NCBI GenBank assembly: GCA_958450325.1
Contig: OY288243.1
Location: 65,270,606 to 65,334,605 of the forward strand
Direction: 5' to 3'
Origin: Agrostemma githago
Lineage: Eukaryota; Streptophyta; Magnoliopsida; Caryophyllales; Caryophyllaceae
DNA length: 64,000 nucleotides
Part shown: positions 33,753-45,125 of the stretch, one piece after another
Position numbering within the stretch: position 1 is the first letter of the stretch
Layout: every line of letters begins with the position of its first letter
Program-made: the position numbers and the translations under genes
The notes under the pieces: model-generated
What the model was told of the DNA's origin: nothing
Database searches by the model: none
Seen by the model: only the letters and a program-made list of their open reading frames with translations

Positions 33753-35371
33753 TCAGCCAACAGGAAAACTGGCGGACGCACCACTATTACCGCCGAAGGG
33801 GTCTCTAGGATCCGGGAATCGGGGAGTGGGGCCGGAGTTGCAGTTATATTGCTGCGTGTTCCTAAGACGCCGAATCTCTTCCAGAATTTGCAGGTTAATG
33901 GACTCCTGCGTCTTCAACCTCTCATTCTGCTCCTTCATCTGCTCGGCCATAGCTGCCCGTTCCGCCCTCTCCTCTTGAATTTGAGCCCTCATCTCAGCCA
34001 TCTCGGATGGCACACACTCGGTCGTCGTAGAATGGGCCCCCCGAACATTGGGTGGTGTCCAGTACAGGGAATGAGCGTTCCCCGTACCGTACACCGCTCC
34101 CTTGCGGTATCCCTCGGCGACTCTAAACCAAATTGTGCTCGGGTCCACACCTTCATTTTCGGGCGCTCTAGTGGCCGCCAAATACGATCTCTGAAAGAAA
34201 TAGAAGTCATGATTAGGTTGATTGTTTGAAGGAAAAAAGTAACAAAGTATTGTGTTTGAAACTTACCCAAGTCTCCAAATCCTTCTTCGTGGCGAATGAT
34301 CGACCGGTCTCATCGTCCCCCTTACTCTTCGATTCGAGAAATAGCTGAACAAGAGGAGGGAATTCTCCGGTTTTCTTCTTCGCCTGTTGACAGTACATGT
34401 AGATTATTCATTTATTTTTATAATGAAAACATTAAATAAGAATCCAATATAATAATCAAAGGAGACGAAAATACTAACGTTCATGGCCCGCTGGTGCATC
34501 GACTGCGACCCACCGTAGTGGGTGCGCTCCGCCTCTGCCTCGGGATCCCCTCCCCGCCTCTTGTTCTTCTTAGCCTGGACGGATCTCTTCAGGAACTTCG
34601 GGTCGGCTCGCGCTGTTTGGAACTGTTGGATCGCGTCACCTACAATTTATACACTTTGATATCAATAAATGTTTTGAATATATATACGACTTTCTGTTCA
34701 GGTACTAATACCAATTTAGTAATCGAACCTCTAAGTTTTTGCTGTAACTTTCCATCGCTTGCCAGCTTATATATCATGTCTTTGTATCTTACAGTTGCGA
34801 CATCCATGTATCTGTCTCGAACAGCCACCTCGAGACCATCGTTGTAGAAGTGTTTTATCTGCAAGATAGTTTGTTGTCGTTGTATAAGTAATCTGTAAAC
34901 AGTAACAGATAATTAATAAAAATCAGAAATTGGTGTACCTTGAAGTTGGCAAACCACTTCTCCCGTTGCCACAGAGGCAACTTAGTCCAGCTCGTGCAGT
35001 AAGTAGTCAAATCTTCCATGAAACTGTCCTTGACACCTGTCACCGTCGCACGAGTACGAAACCTACATGTAGGTATACACCAAAGAGTGAAATAAGATGA
35101 TGTCTGACAAAAAAAAAAGAAATACAATGTCTCACCATGTGCCCTCGGGGCCAATGATTAGGCGCCCGTCGTGTGTGTATTTCAGCCCTTCATCCTGGGG
35201 TGGCTGCGGTTGTTCTTGTTCCTGATCATTGCCATGCACCTCCTCGTCCTCCACTTCCTCTTGCCTGTTTTCTTCTTCGCCTTGCTGCTGCACCCGATCC
35301 CTGCTCCTGCTGCTGCCGCTGCTCGAACTTCCAAACCGCAACCTGCTGGCCAACGTCATATCTGCAGACAT
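33753..35371 (-). CDS. tnpA-like CACTA protein (Transposase_24, Ptta/En/Spm type), six exons
   Basis: Predicted minus-strand exons: 35371-35136, 35062-34939, 34858-34729, 34639-34479, 34383-34267 and 34190-33753. Every intron is GT-AG (donors GTGAG, GTACA, GTTCG, GTTAG, GTAAG; acceptors CAG or TAG), introns are 75-95 bases, and the joined frame is open for 401 codons with no stop. Order: Ser- and Gln/Glu-rich N-terminus, a Transposase_24-like centre (LPLWQREKWFANFK, then RYKDMIY), a basic segment (AKKNKRRGG), and a coiled-coil-like C-terminal part (MAEMRAQIQEERAERAAMAE). The protein probably binds the subterminal repeats. Transcription runs from the right end of the element. A second ATG at 35359, just after a CAG acceptor-like site, could be the true start if a 5' leader intron exists. 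Confidence 0.75.
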
Positions 35372-36540
35372 GTAATAGTTGAAAGTTAGGAACTGACATC
35401 ATAATATTGAAATACACTCGAAAAAAAATCAAGGTTTGCAGATTACTCTGTACACATAATATAACTTACTGAAACTATACACTACTAAAAATCATCGTCA
35501 CTGTCGTTGTCATCTTCAACTTGCCTACTCGAACCGCATATAATGTTGGGTTCAGCAGAAGATTTGCAAAGATTTGTTATTCCAAAGTAAGGAACACTTT
35601 GAAGTAATTCTTAAACATGAGTGACCTTGATCAAATTTCGGTGTCACTCTATGACATACAATAATAATATTAATATAAAAGTTTTAGTAATACAACGGAT
35701 GGGTAGGGTTGGGCAGCATGTTATATATGGACGTTCGTTATTTCATGATATGGGCACCCTATTCATGACCATAATCTAGCTGCTCAACTGCTCTATTTGT
35801 AATCAAATAAATCGGGTTCTGATACCAACCAGCCTAATTAATAAGATTATACGAGTACTTCATAAGTAATAACAGATGACAGTATGAATGTATGATTATT
35901 CATGTTCTGTGATTCAAACTCCACAGTATCAGAATCATCCTCTCGTAACTCTTTTTAAATTAAGAGTAGGTCCGATAAATATAATTAATTAGGGTTACGT
36001 TGAGAGAAGATTGGTGAGGAGACAGGTTGTATACTTATATTAATTAAGTATAACTATCAAACATTTAATATTTAAGTATGTGACAGGAAGACATTAGGGG
36101 AAGGAGGCAAATCTTTCTTCTGTACTCCTTAATCCCAACATTATATGATCTAATGCCTTAATTTAATTTATTATTGTCTAATGTCAAGAAGAATGTCTAC
36201 ACCAATTTTAATAATTCTCAATTCACCTAAACATAGTACTATTTCCACCCAATTCGTTCATAATTACATCACCAAATCGGCATAATTGTATTTTATTTCC
36301 AAATTCCTAACACATCAAAACAACCCAATTCAATCAACTACTTAACTGCAAACCCTAATTTTATACTAACAATCTACCTAATTCAAATTGGGGAACCTAT
36401 TGGGCGATTTAAATCCTAACTACACTAAATATTCCAACAACTAAGAAACTATCCAACCCAATAACTAATTTATTTAAATCGATAAAAACAGAAATTAACA
36501 AATAATTGAAACCAAATAAAGATAGATAAACATACCTTAA
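35372..36540. other. CACTA interior without a recognised gene
   Basis: AT-rich, non-repetitive. It is upstream of the tnpA-like gene and may hold its promoter and a 5' leader. On the minus strand a short acidic open stretch ending in DSDDDF lies near 35485-35545; it might be a relic but is too short to assign. Confidence 0.4.
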
Positions 36541-36689
36541 GGAAAATGAGAAAATTGAAGAAGGAATGAAGAGGAAAGGAAGGAGGGACGAGTGTTAGAG
36601 AGAGGGGGGAGGGTTTTAGAGAGAGAGAGCGAAATGAGGGAATGTTTCGGGGGAGGGGGGGTGTTCGTTTATTTAAAAAAAATTAACAA

Positions 36690-36945
36690 GTTTAGCGACC
36701 GAAATCGGTCGCGCGCCACTCTCATTAGCGACCGATTTTAGTCGCTAATTCTGTCGCCATTTCATTAATTTAGCGACCAAAATCGGTCGCGCGCCGATTT
36801 TTTAGCGACTGATTTCGGTCGCTAAAGTTAATTAATTTTTTAAAAATTCCGTCTCCTCGTCCAGCTACTAATATCGGTCGCAGTATGAACTTTCAGTCGC
36901 TAAATTAGCCACTGAATTTATCAGTCGCTAGTGATTAGTAGCTAC
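36690..36945. repeat. CACTA right subterminal repeats
   Basis: Repeats of the form TAGCGACCGAAATCGGTCGC. They differ from the left-end set (ACTGATATCAGT) by C/G in place of T/A beside the core. Some flank GCGCGCC runs. Confidence 0.85.
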
Positions 36946-37747
36946 ATGCAATATTTCTTGTAGTGTGATCGTGTTTGGGTTCGGTGGATACATGGAGTTT
37001 ATCTCAAGGACAAGGCCTGGAAAGATTATCAACCCACCCTTAACTCGAGTTGGTCTTGGCGCAAGATCTGCTGGGTTAAAGATATTAACTATAACAATAA
37101 CCTCTTCCCTACGTTGCTTAGTACAGGACGAGAATACACAGTGAATGAGGGTTACAATTGGATACATCATAATTGTCCAAAAGAGCATTGGTCCAATTTA
37201 GTTTGGAATAGAATGGGGATTCCCAAACATGAGTTTATCGCATGGCTTGTTTGTCAGGGTCGATTGCTCACTAAGGATAGACTGATTCGGATGCAAATAG
37301 TGATAGATGACAAATGCTTTCTATGTGGAACTGCGAGAGAGACGCATTGTCATCTATTCTCTGATTGCTGCTATACTCAGGAATGCTTCAGGCTAGCAGC
37401 TATTTGGACTGGTGTTCGAATATCAGCAACGAACACTTGGAAATGGTGGCTGCAGTTCAGACACAGATCCCTTCTATTTAAGCAAGTTATGGCGGCAATT
37501 GTAGTTGTAATCTGGTATCATATCTGGTGGGTCAGAAATCACAGCCGAGTGAACATGGTTGTTTTAAGGCCGAGTTACGTAATAGGGCAGCTGAGGAAAG
37601 AAATTGATGAGAAGATTAGAGCTAGTCGTTCACACGTCCCAAGTAATTATTATGATTGTGTGGATGCATTGCTAGGATAATTGAAGTATAGGTGAAATTG
37701 TTGTAATTTGGATTATTATGGAATATACTTACATTTACACCAAAAAA

Positions 37748-38689
37748 AATAGTCATTACACCAAAATGATTATGACTGAAATTGTAAAATTTTAAAAGCA
37801 TCAAGTTATTTCTTTCCATAAATATTAATATAAATAGTATCAATACTAAAAGGAGTGAAAAAATTAAAAAATAAATTGTTTTTTTAAAAAGCGAAAAACT
37901 ACATACTATTGTCAACAATAACAAGTACGTACATACATCCATGTACATAGTTAAGATTTTTTTTAATCTTATCATTATTCGAACACACACTATACTACTG
38001 ACATTGACAATAAAGCGAATATGTTTAAAAAATATAGCAAAAATAGATATTTTTATTTCTTAAAGTAAGAGAATCGCTCACACCATCAGATGTAATTAAC
38101 AATAAACTACGTAATGACGACTTTTCGACTATTTTATTTAATATAAATCCATGAACAAAGTAATTCAAGTGATAGCAATATAATTTACTATTTTGTCAAA
38201 TGATTAAATTGAAAATGTAGAATATGTGAATTCGAAAGTAGTAATTCGCAACAAAAAGAAAAAAAGAAGATACATACAACATATATGTAATAATTAAAAT
38301 AAAATAAAATTGAGTATGTTACAAATTTATATATCCTCTACAAGTTTAGGTTTTTCTTTAACTTTCACATGAGTTATTATTGGTTTAGTAAAAACAAGTG
38401 TCATACAAATTTAAAAATAATCTAGTAAACCGTAGAAATTTAAAACTCTATACTAATTAACGAATAAAAGACAACGTGCGTAAATTCAAAAATATGAATA
38501 ACCTCAAATGAACAATATAATTATGTTATTAGAACCAATTCTTTTTGAATTAGTAAATATAAATTAATTTATGAGGATTTTCGTTTGACATCAATGTTAA
38601 TGTCGGTTATTTGATTACAAAATTAAATACACTCATGCATATAATTGGGAAAACCTCTTATAGAAAAAATCAATTTTAACAATGAATGA
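37748..38689 (+). repeat. Array spacer before copy 8, cut by the LARD-like element
   Basis: Array sequence resumes after LINE 2 and runs to the AATGA target duplication at 38685-38689. It matches the upstream spacer of the other copies (the TAACAATGAATGA block). No supported gene. Confidence 0.85.
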
Positions 38690-41600
38690 TGTAACACCCC
38701 TGATTTTATAATTTAAATTAAATTAAAATTATGTTCGTATTTTTATTTTTACGATTTAGCTCCTGATTCTTGAAATTATTATAAAACGAATTTATCATTT
38801 AATCGTTTCAAACTCCTAAAATTCTATTTGACTCGGAAACTCTTCTTATATTTAAAACATATTTTTATTTCTATTTTGATTTATTTTATATATTTTATTT
38901 AATTCTCATAGAAAATCTATTCCGGCGATTTAAATTCTAAATTCTTTTATTTATTTGTATTTAAGCTCGAATTTCTATCTTCGGCTCGAAGTTCATTTAT
39001 TTTAAGTTTTGTGAAAATATTCATTTCCTTTCCTCGAGAAATCAACTTAATTCACTTTATCAAAAATTTATCATTTATCTGAAAATACGATTTCATCGTC
39101 TAATCATTTATTTCTATCAACTTCGTTTTCGTCTCGAATAATTTATTTACTCATTTTATTTGACGGTCCGATTATTTATTAATTTTATTAACTCGTTTAA
39201 TTCGATTCGTTGGTCAGCCAACTTATCGATACGGAATTTTTTTAATCCGTATTTCTAACCCGATTTATTTAATTAATCCGTACATTTTATTTGGCTGATT
39301 CTTTTCTTTTGGCCACCTTTTGTTTTCCTATTTGTTTAATGCTCTATACTCCTCACCGCTTCTTTTCATCCCACTGTACATTCCCCTTGCTATATTTCAT
39401 TTCCACCTTTTCTTATTTTTTATTTGTTCCCACATTCAACGTCTCCTCTTCTCCTCTTGTTTCCTCCGCCTCTCATCCTCTTTCTTTTGTTTTCTTTCGT
39501 CTGGCTCCTTCGTTTCTCCTCTGTCTTTCGCTGGTGCCTGCTGCTGCTCTATTCCGCTGCTGCTGCTGTACATGGCTCTCCTGCTGCTGCGTTCTGCCGG
39601 GTTGTTGTTTGCTGCTGTCACGGTACTGCTACGGCTGTTTTTCGTCCCTTTCTTCTTCCTCCTCTTTTGTTTTTATTGCTGCTTCGTGGCTTCTGTTGTT
39701 GTCGATTTTAGTCCTTCTGTCTGTCTTCTTCTTTTCGTCGTTCATCTTCCTGATGTGTCTGATGCTGCGTTTTGTGGCTGATTCATCTCTTTCTTCTTAG
39801 TTTTGTGCGTCTGTTGTTATTGTTACTGTTGTATGCCGCTGCTGCTTCTGAATTTCCGTTCCTTCTTTTCTTCTTCTCGTCCTTCTTCCTCTTCGGTTCG
39901 TTTTGTCGTTTTTCGGTTTTCGTTCGTTGTCTTTTCGTCTCGTTTGCTGCAACTGTTTCCGTCTAGTACTGCTGCTGTAGGTTTTTGTTTCGTGCCTATC
40001 TCATCGTCGTCATCTTGCTGCCGTTGTTTTGTCGTACCTGATGATGCATCTGCTGCCATCTTGTTGTACCTGTTGTTGCTGTTCGTTGCTGTCCATTTCT
40101 CCCCCTTTCTTCTTCATTTTTTCTTTCCTCTTCTTCTTCGTTTTTGTGATTTGTTGTGTCGCTGTATGTCCGTAAGTGTGTCAATTCTGTTTTGATCTCT
40201 ATTTCGATCGATCCGACTTATAATCATCCATGTTTCTCAGTTGATATCGGGTCTATCTTTATTTGGCTTCCCTCTACTCTTTATGCTCTTTCTTTTCCTT
40301 CCTTCTTCCTGCTATTTTGTCGGTTCCGTTGTTTTCCGTTGTCTTCTCGATCTGCTTTCATCTCTTACATTCCTTATTCCGATCTCTTCGTTTCTGTTTC
40401 TATGTCTCGAATTCTGTTGGAGCAAGATGGTTTAACTGAAAGACAAGTGTCCAAGACGACTTTCGAGTTCGTGACTGGAGTTTGGATTGTTAGAAGAGCA
40501 AATGCGTGCTTTGAAGTTATCGATTCGACTTAAGGTAACTTTAAGACGTTACTCTGTTTTATATCATATGATTGAGTAGTAGTATGTAGTAAATATTTTA
40601 CCTTCGGTTTTCTAATTTTGGCTATTTATTATTTGCTAAAAATATTAATTTTAAATCGTGTACCTTATAAATATTTTTACAAGTTTTCGATATCGTTTTA
40701 TAAATCGTGGGTAATTTAATTATTTACGATCGTTATAATATTTTGTTGGTTATCGTGACACTAGTAACTAAATAACGTCGATTTCTTATTTTGTCATATT
40801 TCGTTAATTTATAACTTTCACTTAAAAATCGTATTTTTATATTTTAATTGAAATTTGTATACTTGTTAATAAATTAATTTTTGTTTTACGATTTATTCTA
40901 ATAAATGAGAAAATAGTCGATTTTGTTTTAAATATATTTTTAGTCGAGACTATTTTCACTAATAATTTCTTATTTGTTTCCAATTGACTATTTTTAGTAA
41001 AAATTCGTATTATTTATTAATAAAATCTATTTGCTAAAAATACTTTGAAACCTTTGTAAAATTCATTTCATTTATAAAATTCGTTGACTCGATTAATTTT
41101 GAGATCGTCTTTCCTAAAACATCTCTTTTCTAAAATTTATAGTTTTAGCTCGATTTCCTAATTATTTATAAAACACTATATATTGACTTATTATATTTTG
41201 TTTATATTTTGAGTAACCAATTTAGAAATATAATAATGTTACGATAACGACGATGATAATAAAATGTTAATTTCGTCAGAAATGCTATTTATATACATTT
41301 CACTTATCTTAATAACTTACAAATTTTCTATAACAATATTTCTATTTTAAGTATTTTCTAAAATTAGTAAGTTTCTATTTATAAAAAAATTTCCCTTTTA
41401 ATATAAAATGTTTAATCCTTTTATCCTCATAATGATTATATCTTTTGAATATCGATAATGGTTGTTTTGGAGTTATGGAATAAAGTCAAGTGTGGGGTTA
41501 GAGTAATAATGTGGGGTGTACGTTTTTGCCATCAGCTATAAAGTAGGTGTGCCCATTTGGAGCACATTTGGTCGTTGAACTTAGCATGGTTTGTGTTCAG

Positions 41601-42323
41601 GAGAGTGTGCATTGTGCCCTTAAACTTAGATATCGCATCGTGTAAGTCGCGTCGGGTTGAACTGGATATGGTTTGTATCCAGGAGGGGTGTATACTACTT
41701 AAACCAGGACCTCACTGCACGCAGTCCTGTTATGGTTGAGTTGCCTAGTTAGAGATTGGATTCTGTTATGAGTTAAGTCTACAGTTCTCGAAGTTAGTTT
41801 CCAGTATTATCCTAGTGAAAGTCTAGCCTTGCGCACACTAAACGAATTTCCATAACGCCATTTTTGAACATTATTATTATCGGTTGATTTTGACTTGCAG
41901 GTTGGCAAGTGCTTTAAGTTTCGTTGAAAACTTATTTTTATTATATCGTTTTAATGTTTTTCTCTTTTTAAATATTTTGATATAATAATACTATTATTTT
42001 TACATATGATATAATGTGGCTGGGAGAACGTCCGAGTTACTCCCCACTGACGTGGCTGTTATGTTTATAACATGACAGGTATTTGCTGCTAGGTTTTGGG
42101 TGTGAGCTAGCAAGTAGCGTGGATCCTACTCTTTCTTCATTCTTGTAATTTATGGACTTGTATAAACCCGTTTGTAGATCTTACTTTTAGCCCTTTTGTA
42201 ATAAGAGGCCTTTTGTATTGACTTACCATTTTTTTTAATAAGATATAGTTTGTCAGTGTGTTTTAATCCCAACTCTACAGTGTTTCCGCCACTGTATTGC
42301 GTTAAGATTTCTAGGGGATTACA
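38690..42323 (+). repeat. 5' LTR of the LARD-like element
   Basis: 3634 bp, TGTAACACCC to GGGGATTACA. It contains a ~1.2-kb pyrimidine-rich tract (about 39290-40540) with CTG/TTC runs that produces long but meaningless Ser/Leu/Phe frames in several frames. The rest is AT-rich. Closely matches 45126-48776. Confidence 0.9.
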
Positions 42324-42325
42324 GT

Positions 42326-42337
42326 TGGTATCAGAGC
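42326..42337 (+). other. Primer-binding site (initiator tRNA-Met)
   Basis: TGGTATCAGAGC, two bases after the LTR end, complementary to the 3' end of plant initiator methionine tRNA. It marks where minus-strand synthesis would start. Confidence 0.9.
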
Positions 42338-45125
42338 ATTGTTGCTCCCGACGCTTACACCTGATATTAGGAAAAATACTCGTAAATGATTTGAACATTA
42401 AAGAAATATTAGTGAGAGTTGGGTAGAAACCAAATAAGGACTTAACTGTTAGGTTTGTATGTTCTTGTAACTCAATGATTAGCATTGATTATTTGTTGCT
42501 TTTGTCTGGAAGAAGATGAATGAACAAGATGTTGATAGGATGCCACTCCAGATCGGGACAAGACCTGCTTAGAACTCTAACGCCTGCTGACTAGAGTGGA
42601 CAACTCGGTGCTCCAAGGAAGATGCCAATGGTGACCTTTCAGCTTAGATTTAGTTTGCTCCAGCTACAGGCCAGATGATCAAGAGTAGATTCCTGTTTCA
42701 TGATGTTGCAGTAGATCTAGATGAAGCGACCCAAGACTTGTGTGCTCGTTCCCTACGAGATGATGAAGATAACCCGCGAATTCCTTTATGAACCTTAGAG
42801 GTCGGAAGATTCTCCTCTCTTTTTAAATCTTACTTATTTAGGATCATTGATTCTTTTCTTCCTGCTTCTGCCTCTTCTAATTCCTTTTTTTTTTAATTCT
42901 CATCTTCTTTTGCTTGGTGAATCCTTGCTCAAGTTTTCTATTCTACCATCTTTCTCTTGAGATTCTTTGGTGAGGCTGAGTTCTGTCTTAGTGAATCCCG
43001 AGTTATAGATGTTTGAGGTTTAGTAAACCCTTGCTACCTGGTTTGAAGATTGTGAGTCTACCCTACCTTCTAAGCAAGTAGGAAATTCTTGAAGATTTAT
43101 TTGATTGTTAAATTTGTCGATTAATGGAATTAGGTTGGTACTTAAGATTTTGAACCTTGGGTTATAGGTTACTTTGGTTATTATGGAATACTTAGAGTTG
43201 AATACTATTATGCAGTAGTAGGAGTATGTCATATTTGATGGATACCTAGTACCCAACCTAGAACCGAACTAAGTGAAACTGATAATATTACTTTGGGATT
43301 CTTACCTAATGCTTATTTGATGGATGCATCGCGAACATTTGGAATCATAGAGTATTGTTCAAGGTGTTAGCCTGAGTGTTGTGGTACCATTAAAGGTTTT
43401 CATTAATGTCATTAGAAATTTTAGTTGACATAGATTACCCGTATTTCTTATGGATTTGATCGTTGATCGTTGTTTAAGGTTGTAACCTATGAACTTTGGA
43501 GTTGAGTGGTCTAACTTGGATAAATTGTTGTTATCCTTGAAGAAGAGAGCTCTCTTACACATCACGTTTGTGGTGTTGTTTTGAGGAATACTTTGATGTC
43601 AATCATCATAATGGATTTATAGTTCAGAACCCTTAGACCAACGAGATTTAGTGTTTTTGCTGTTACGATATGAAATTTGATGGACTCCTAGAACATTAGT
43701 CGAATGACATATTAGAAGATGTGAGTGTTTGCGTCATTACCTATAGGTTTGAGTGTGTTGAGGATTTTCTGTACTTTCCCAACTTCTGTACTTGTGGCAT
43801 TATTAACATGTTGGTGAAATCATTTAAGAGGATTTTGTATCCGAGTTTTATTAAGTTGGTGGATCTTGTTTAGCTTTCCTTACTCGAGAAAAATTGGAGT
43901 ATACCTCGAGTTCAACCCTTGAGCTTTGAATTTAGGAGCCTTATCCCTTATAAGTTTATGTGTATCCAGATAACCCTTGGAATCTTAATTTTGGGAGATT
44001 AGATTCTAAAGCATTTGAGGATTAGTATTGTGTCGTTGAATGATTGGATAGTCACGTAAGACATTTTTGGAATTGTGACCAGTAGTACCACCTAGTGCCT
44101 AATATTGGACTTAACGTTGCTTGATCGAAATTAGGAACCCGTGTTGTGGGAGTCGTACTGGGAATCTCCAGATGGTTAACTCCTTCTCTAACCCTGAGAG
44201 CTCTAATTGACTCTCAATTTTGTTCCTCCCCTTAGCTTTTCTTAAATCCTGCTACTTCTTCTTCGACCAATCCCTTTGACTTCTTTTTCGGGTTTGAAAA
44301 TTTCTGTTTCGATTTGTCGTTGACTCTGACTCTATTTATCCGTTTACCTGTTCCCCGAACTTATGTCATGAAAAGTTTGACTAATTTACAATTTTAATTT
44401 TCATGAAATTATAATATTTTGAGTTATAAATTTCAAAACTTTGTATTTCGTTTTTGTTCCCGTTTCAAAAGGGTCTTAATAATTTTTTTTTAAGTATTTC
44501 TAAATTGTTGAAAATTTTAATTTTGAAATTCAGTGAACGAGATTTTATGAAAACTTTCTTAATTGCAAATATATTGATTTCTGAGAGATTATTAGGTAAA
44601 ACGGTTTAACATTTTCAAACAACATCGTATGTCTAAGTTTTATTTTATTGCTAGTAGACTTTAAGCCTGTTATTGAAAATGTTTGACGACCGGTTCGATT
44701 TTTATTTACTAACTATAAAATTTGATTTCTCAAATTTTTGTTTGGTTCTAAAATTAAACAAAATAATGTCGATTTTTTTTTAAAATAATCAAAACGTTTT
44801 ACTATTGCTTTGAAAATATTTGGGTACTTTTCTCCTCGAGTTCGTTTACAAATATTATTTATCGTCATTACTTTACCCATAAATTTTTAACTTGCGATTT
44901 TATTAATTTATAGGATTTTAAACTTTGGGTAACCGAGCCAAACACATCTTGAAATACATTTTGTCTTCGATTTCATATCACGTTTGAAGTTGTAAAAATT
45001 TTTAAACCGAGTTTGTGATGCGAGTTAACCAATATCGTTTTGTTCGAATGATAAAACTTTGTTTTCCATCTATTATTATGTTTTTGTTAGTTTCGAGGAC
45101 GAAACTTCTTTTTAGTGAGAAAGAT
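42338..45125 (+). other. LARD interior, non-coding
   Basis: No open frame longer than about 110 codons and no zinc knuckle, protease, RT, RNase H or integrase motif in any frame. It ends with the TTTCGAGGACGAAACTT signature and a weak purine tract, AGTGAGAAAGA. Very old coding relics cannot be ruled out by eye. Confidence 0.65.

Larger units (their letters stand above)
33121..36965. mobile_element. CACTA (En/Spm-type) DNA transposon carrying only a tnpA-like gene
   Basis: 3845 bp, CACTACAAGA at the left end and TCTTGTAGTG at the right, with 3-bp target duplication TGA (33118-33120 and 36966-36968). Long subterminal regions (33140-33500 and 36690-36945) are packed with GCGACTGA / TCAGTCGC motifs, the type of site bound by TnpA in En/Spm elements. 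One gene is seen, on the minus strand (33753-35371). No tnpD transposase (Transposase_21 type) is recognisable, so it would depend on another element for cutting. Confidence 0.95.
30458..37680 (+). pseudogene. LINE 2 ORF2 (endonuclease-reverse transcriptase), one stop and a CACTA insertion
   Basis: ATG 30458 overlaps the end of ORF1. Endonuclease motifs: FWNIRG near 30473, LETK near 30566, DFNN near 30877 (the usual preceding G is W). Reverse transcriptase includes VDMQKAYD near 32211, RQGDPLSP near 32389 and the FADD box near 32527. The zf-RVT C-terminus has CFLCG...HLFSDC near 37317-37365. A TAA at 30548 (codon 31) is the only stop. Joining 33120 to 36969 restores one frame of 1125 codons to TAA 37678-37680. 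A 13-base C run at 32985-32997 keeps the frame. Confidence 0.85.
29288..37747 (+). mobile_element. LINE 2: L1-type non-LTR retrotransposon, split by CACTA
   Basis: Flanked by 15-bp target duplications with one mismatch (29273-29287 and 37748-37762), with a short A-run at the 3' end. It encodes ORF1 (29350-30465) and ORF2 (30458-37680, interrupted by the CACTA element at 33121-36965). It is far better preserved than LINE 1: without the CACTA insertion ORF2 has one stop only. Its LINE family is related to but distinct from LINE 1. Confidence 0.9.

Noticed and set aside
33617..35389. Plus-strand frames over the CACTA gene
   Set aside because: Shadows of the six minus-strand exons, which have consistent splice sites.
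39291..40533. Long plus-strand frames rich in Ser/Leu/Phe
   Set aside because: They lie in the pyrimidine-rich tract of the LTR and are open in several frames and both strands at once. The same happens at 45727-46987; low-complexity artefacts.
41557..43565. Short frames in the LTR and interior of the LARD-like element
   Set aside because: Below 112 codons, no domain, not kept between the two LTRs or supported by any motif.
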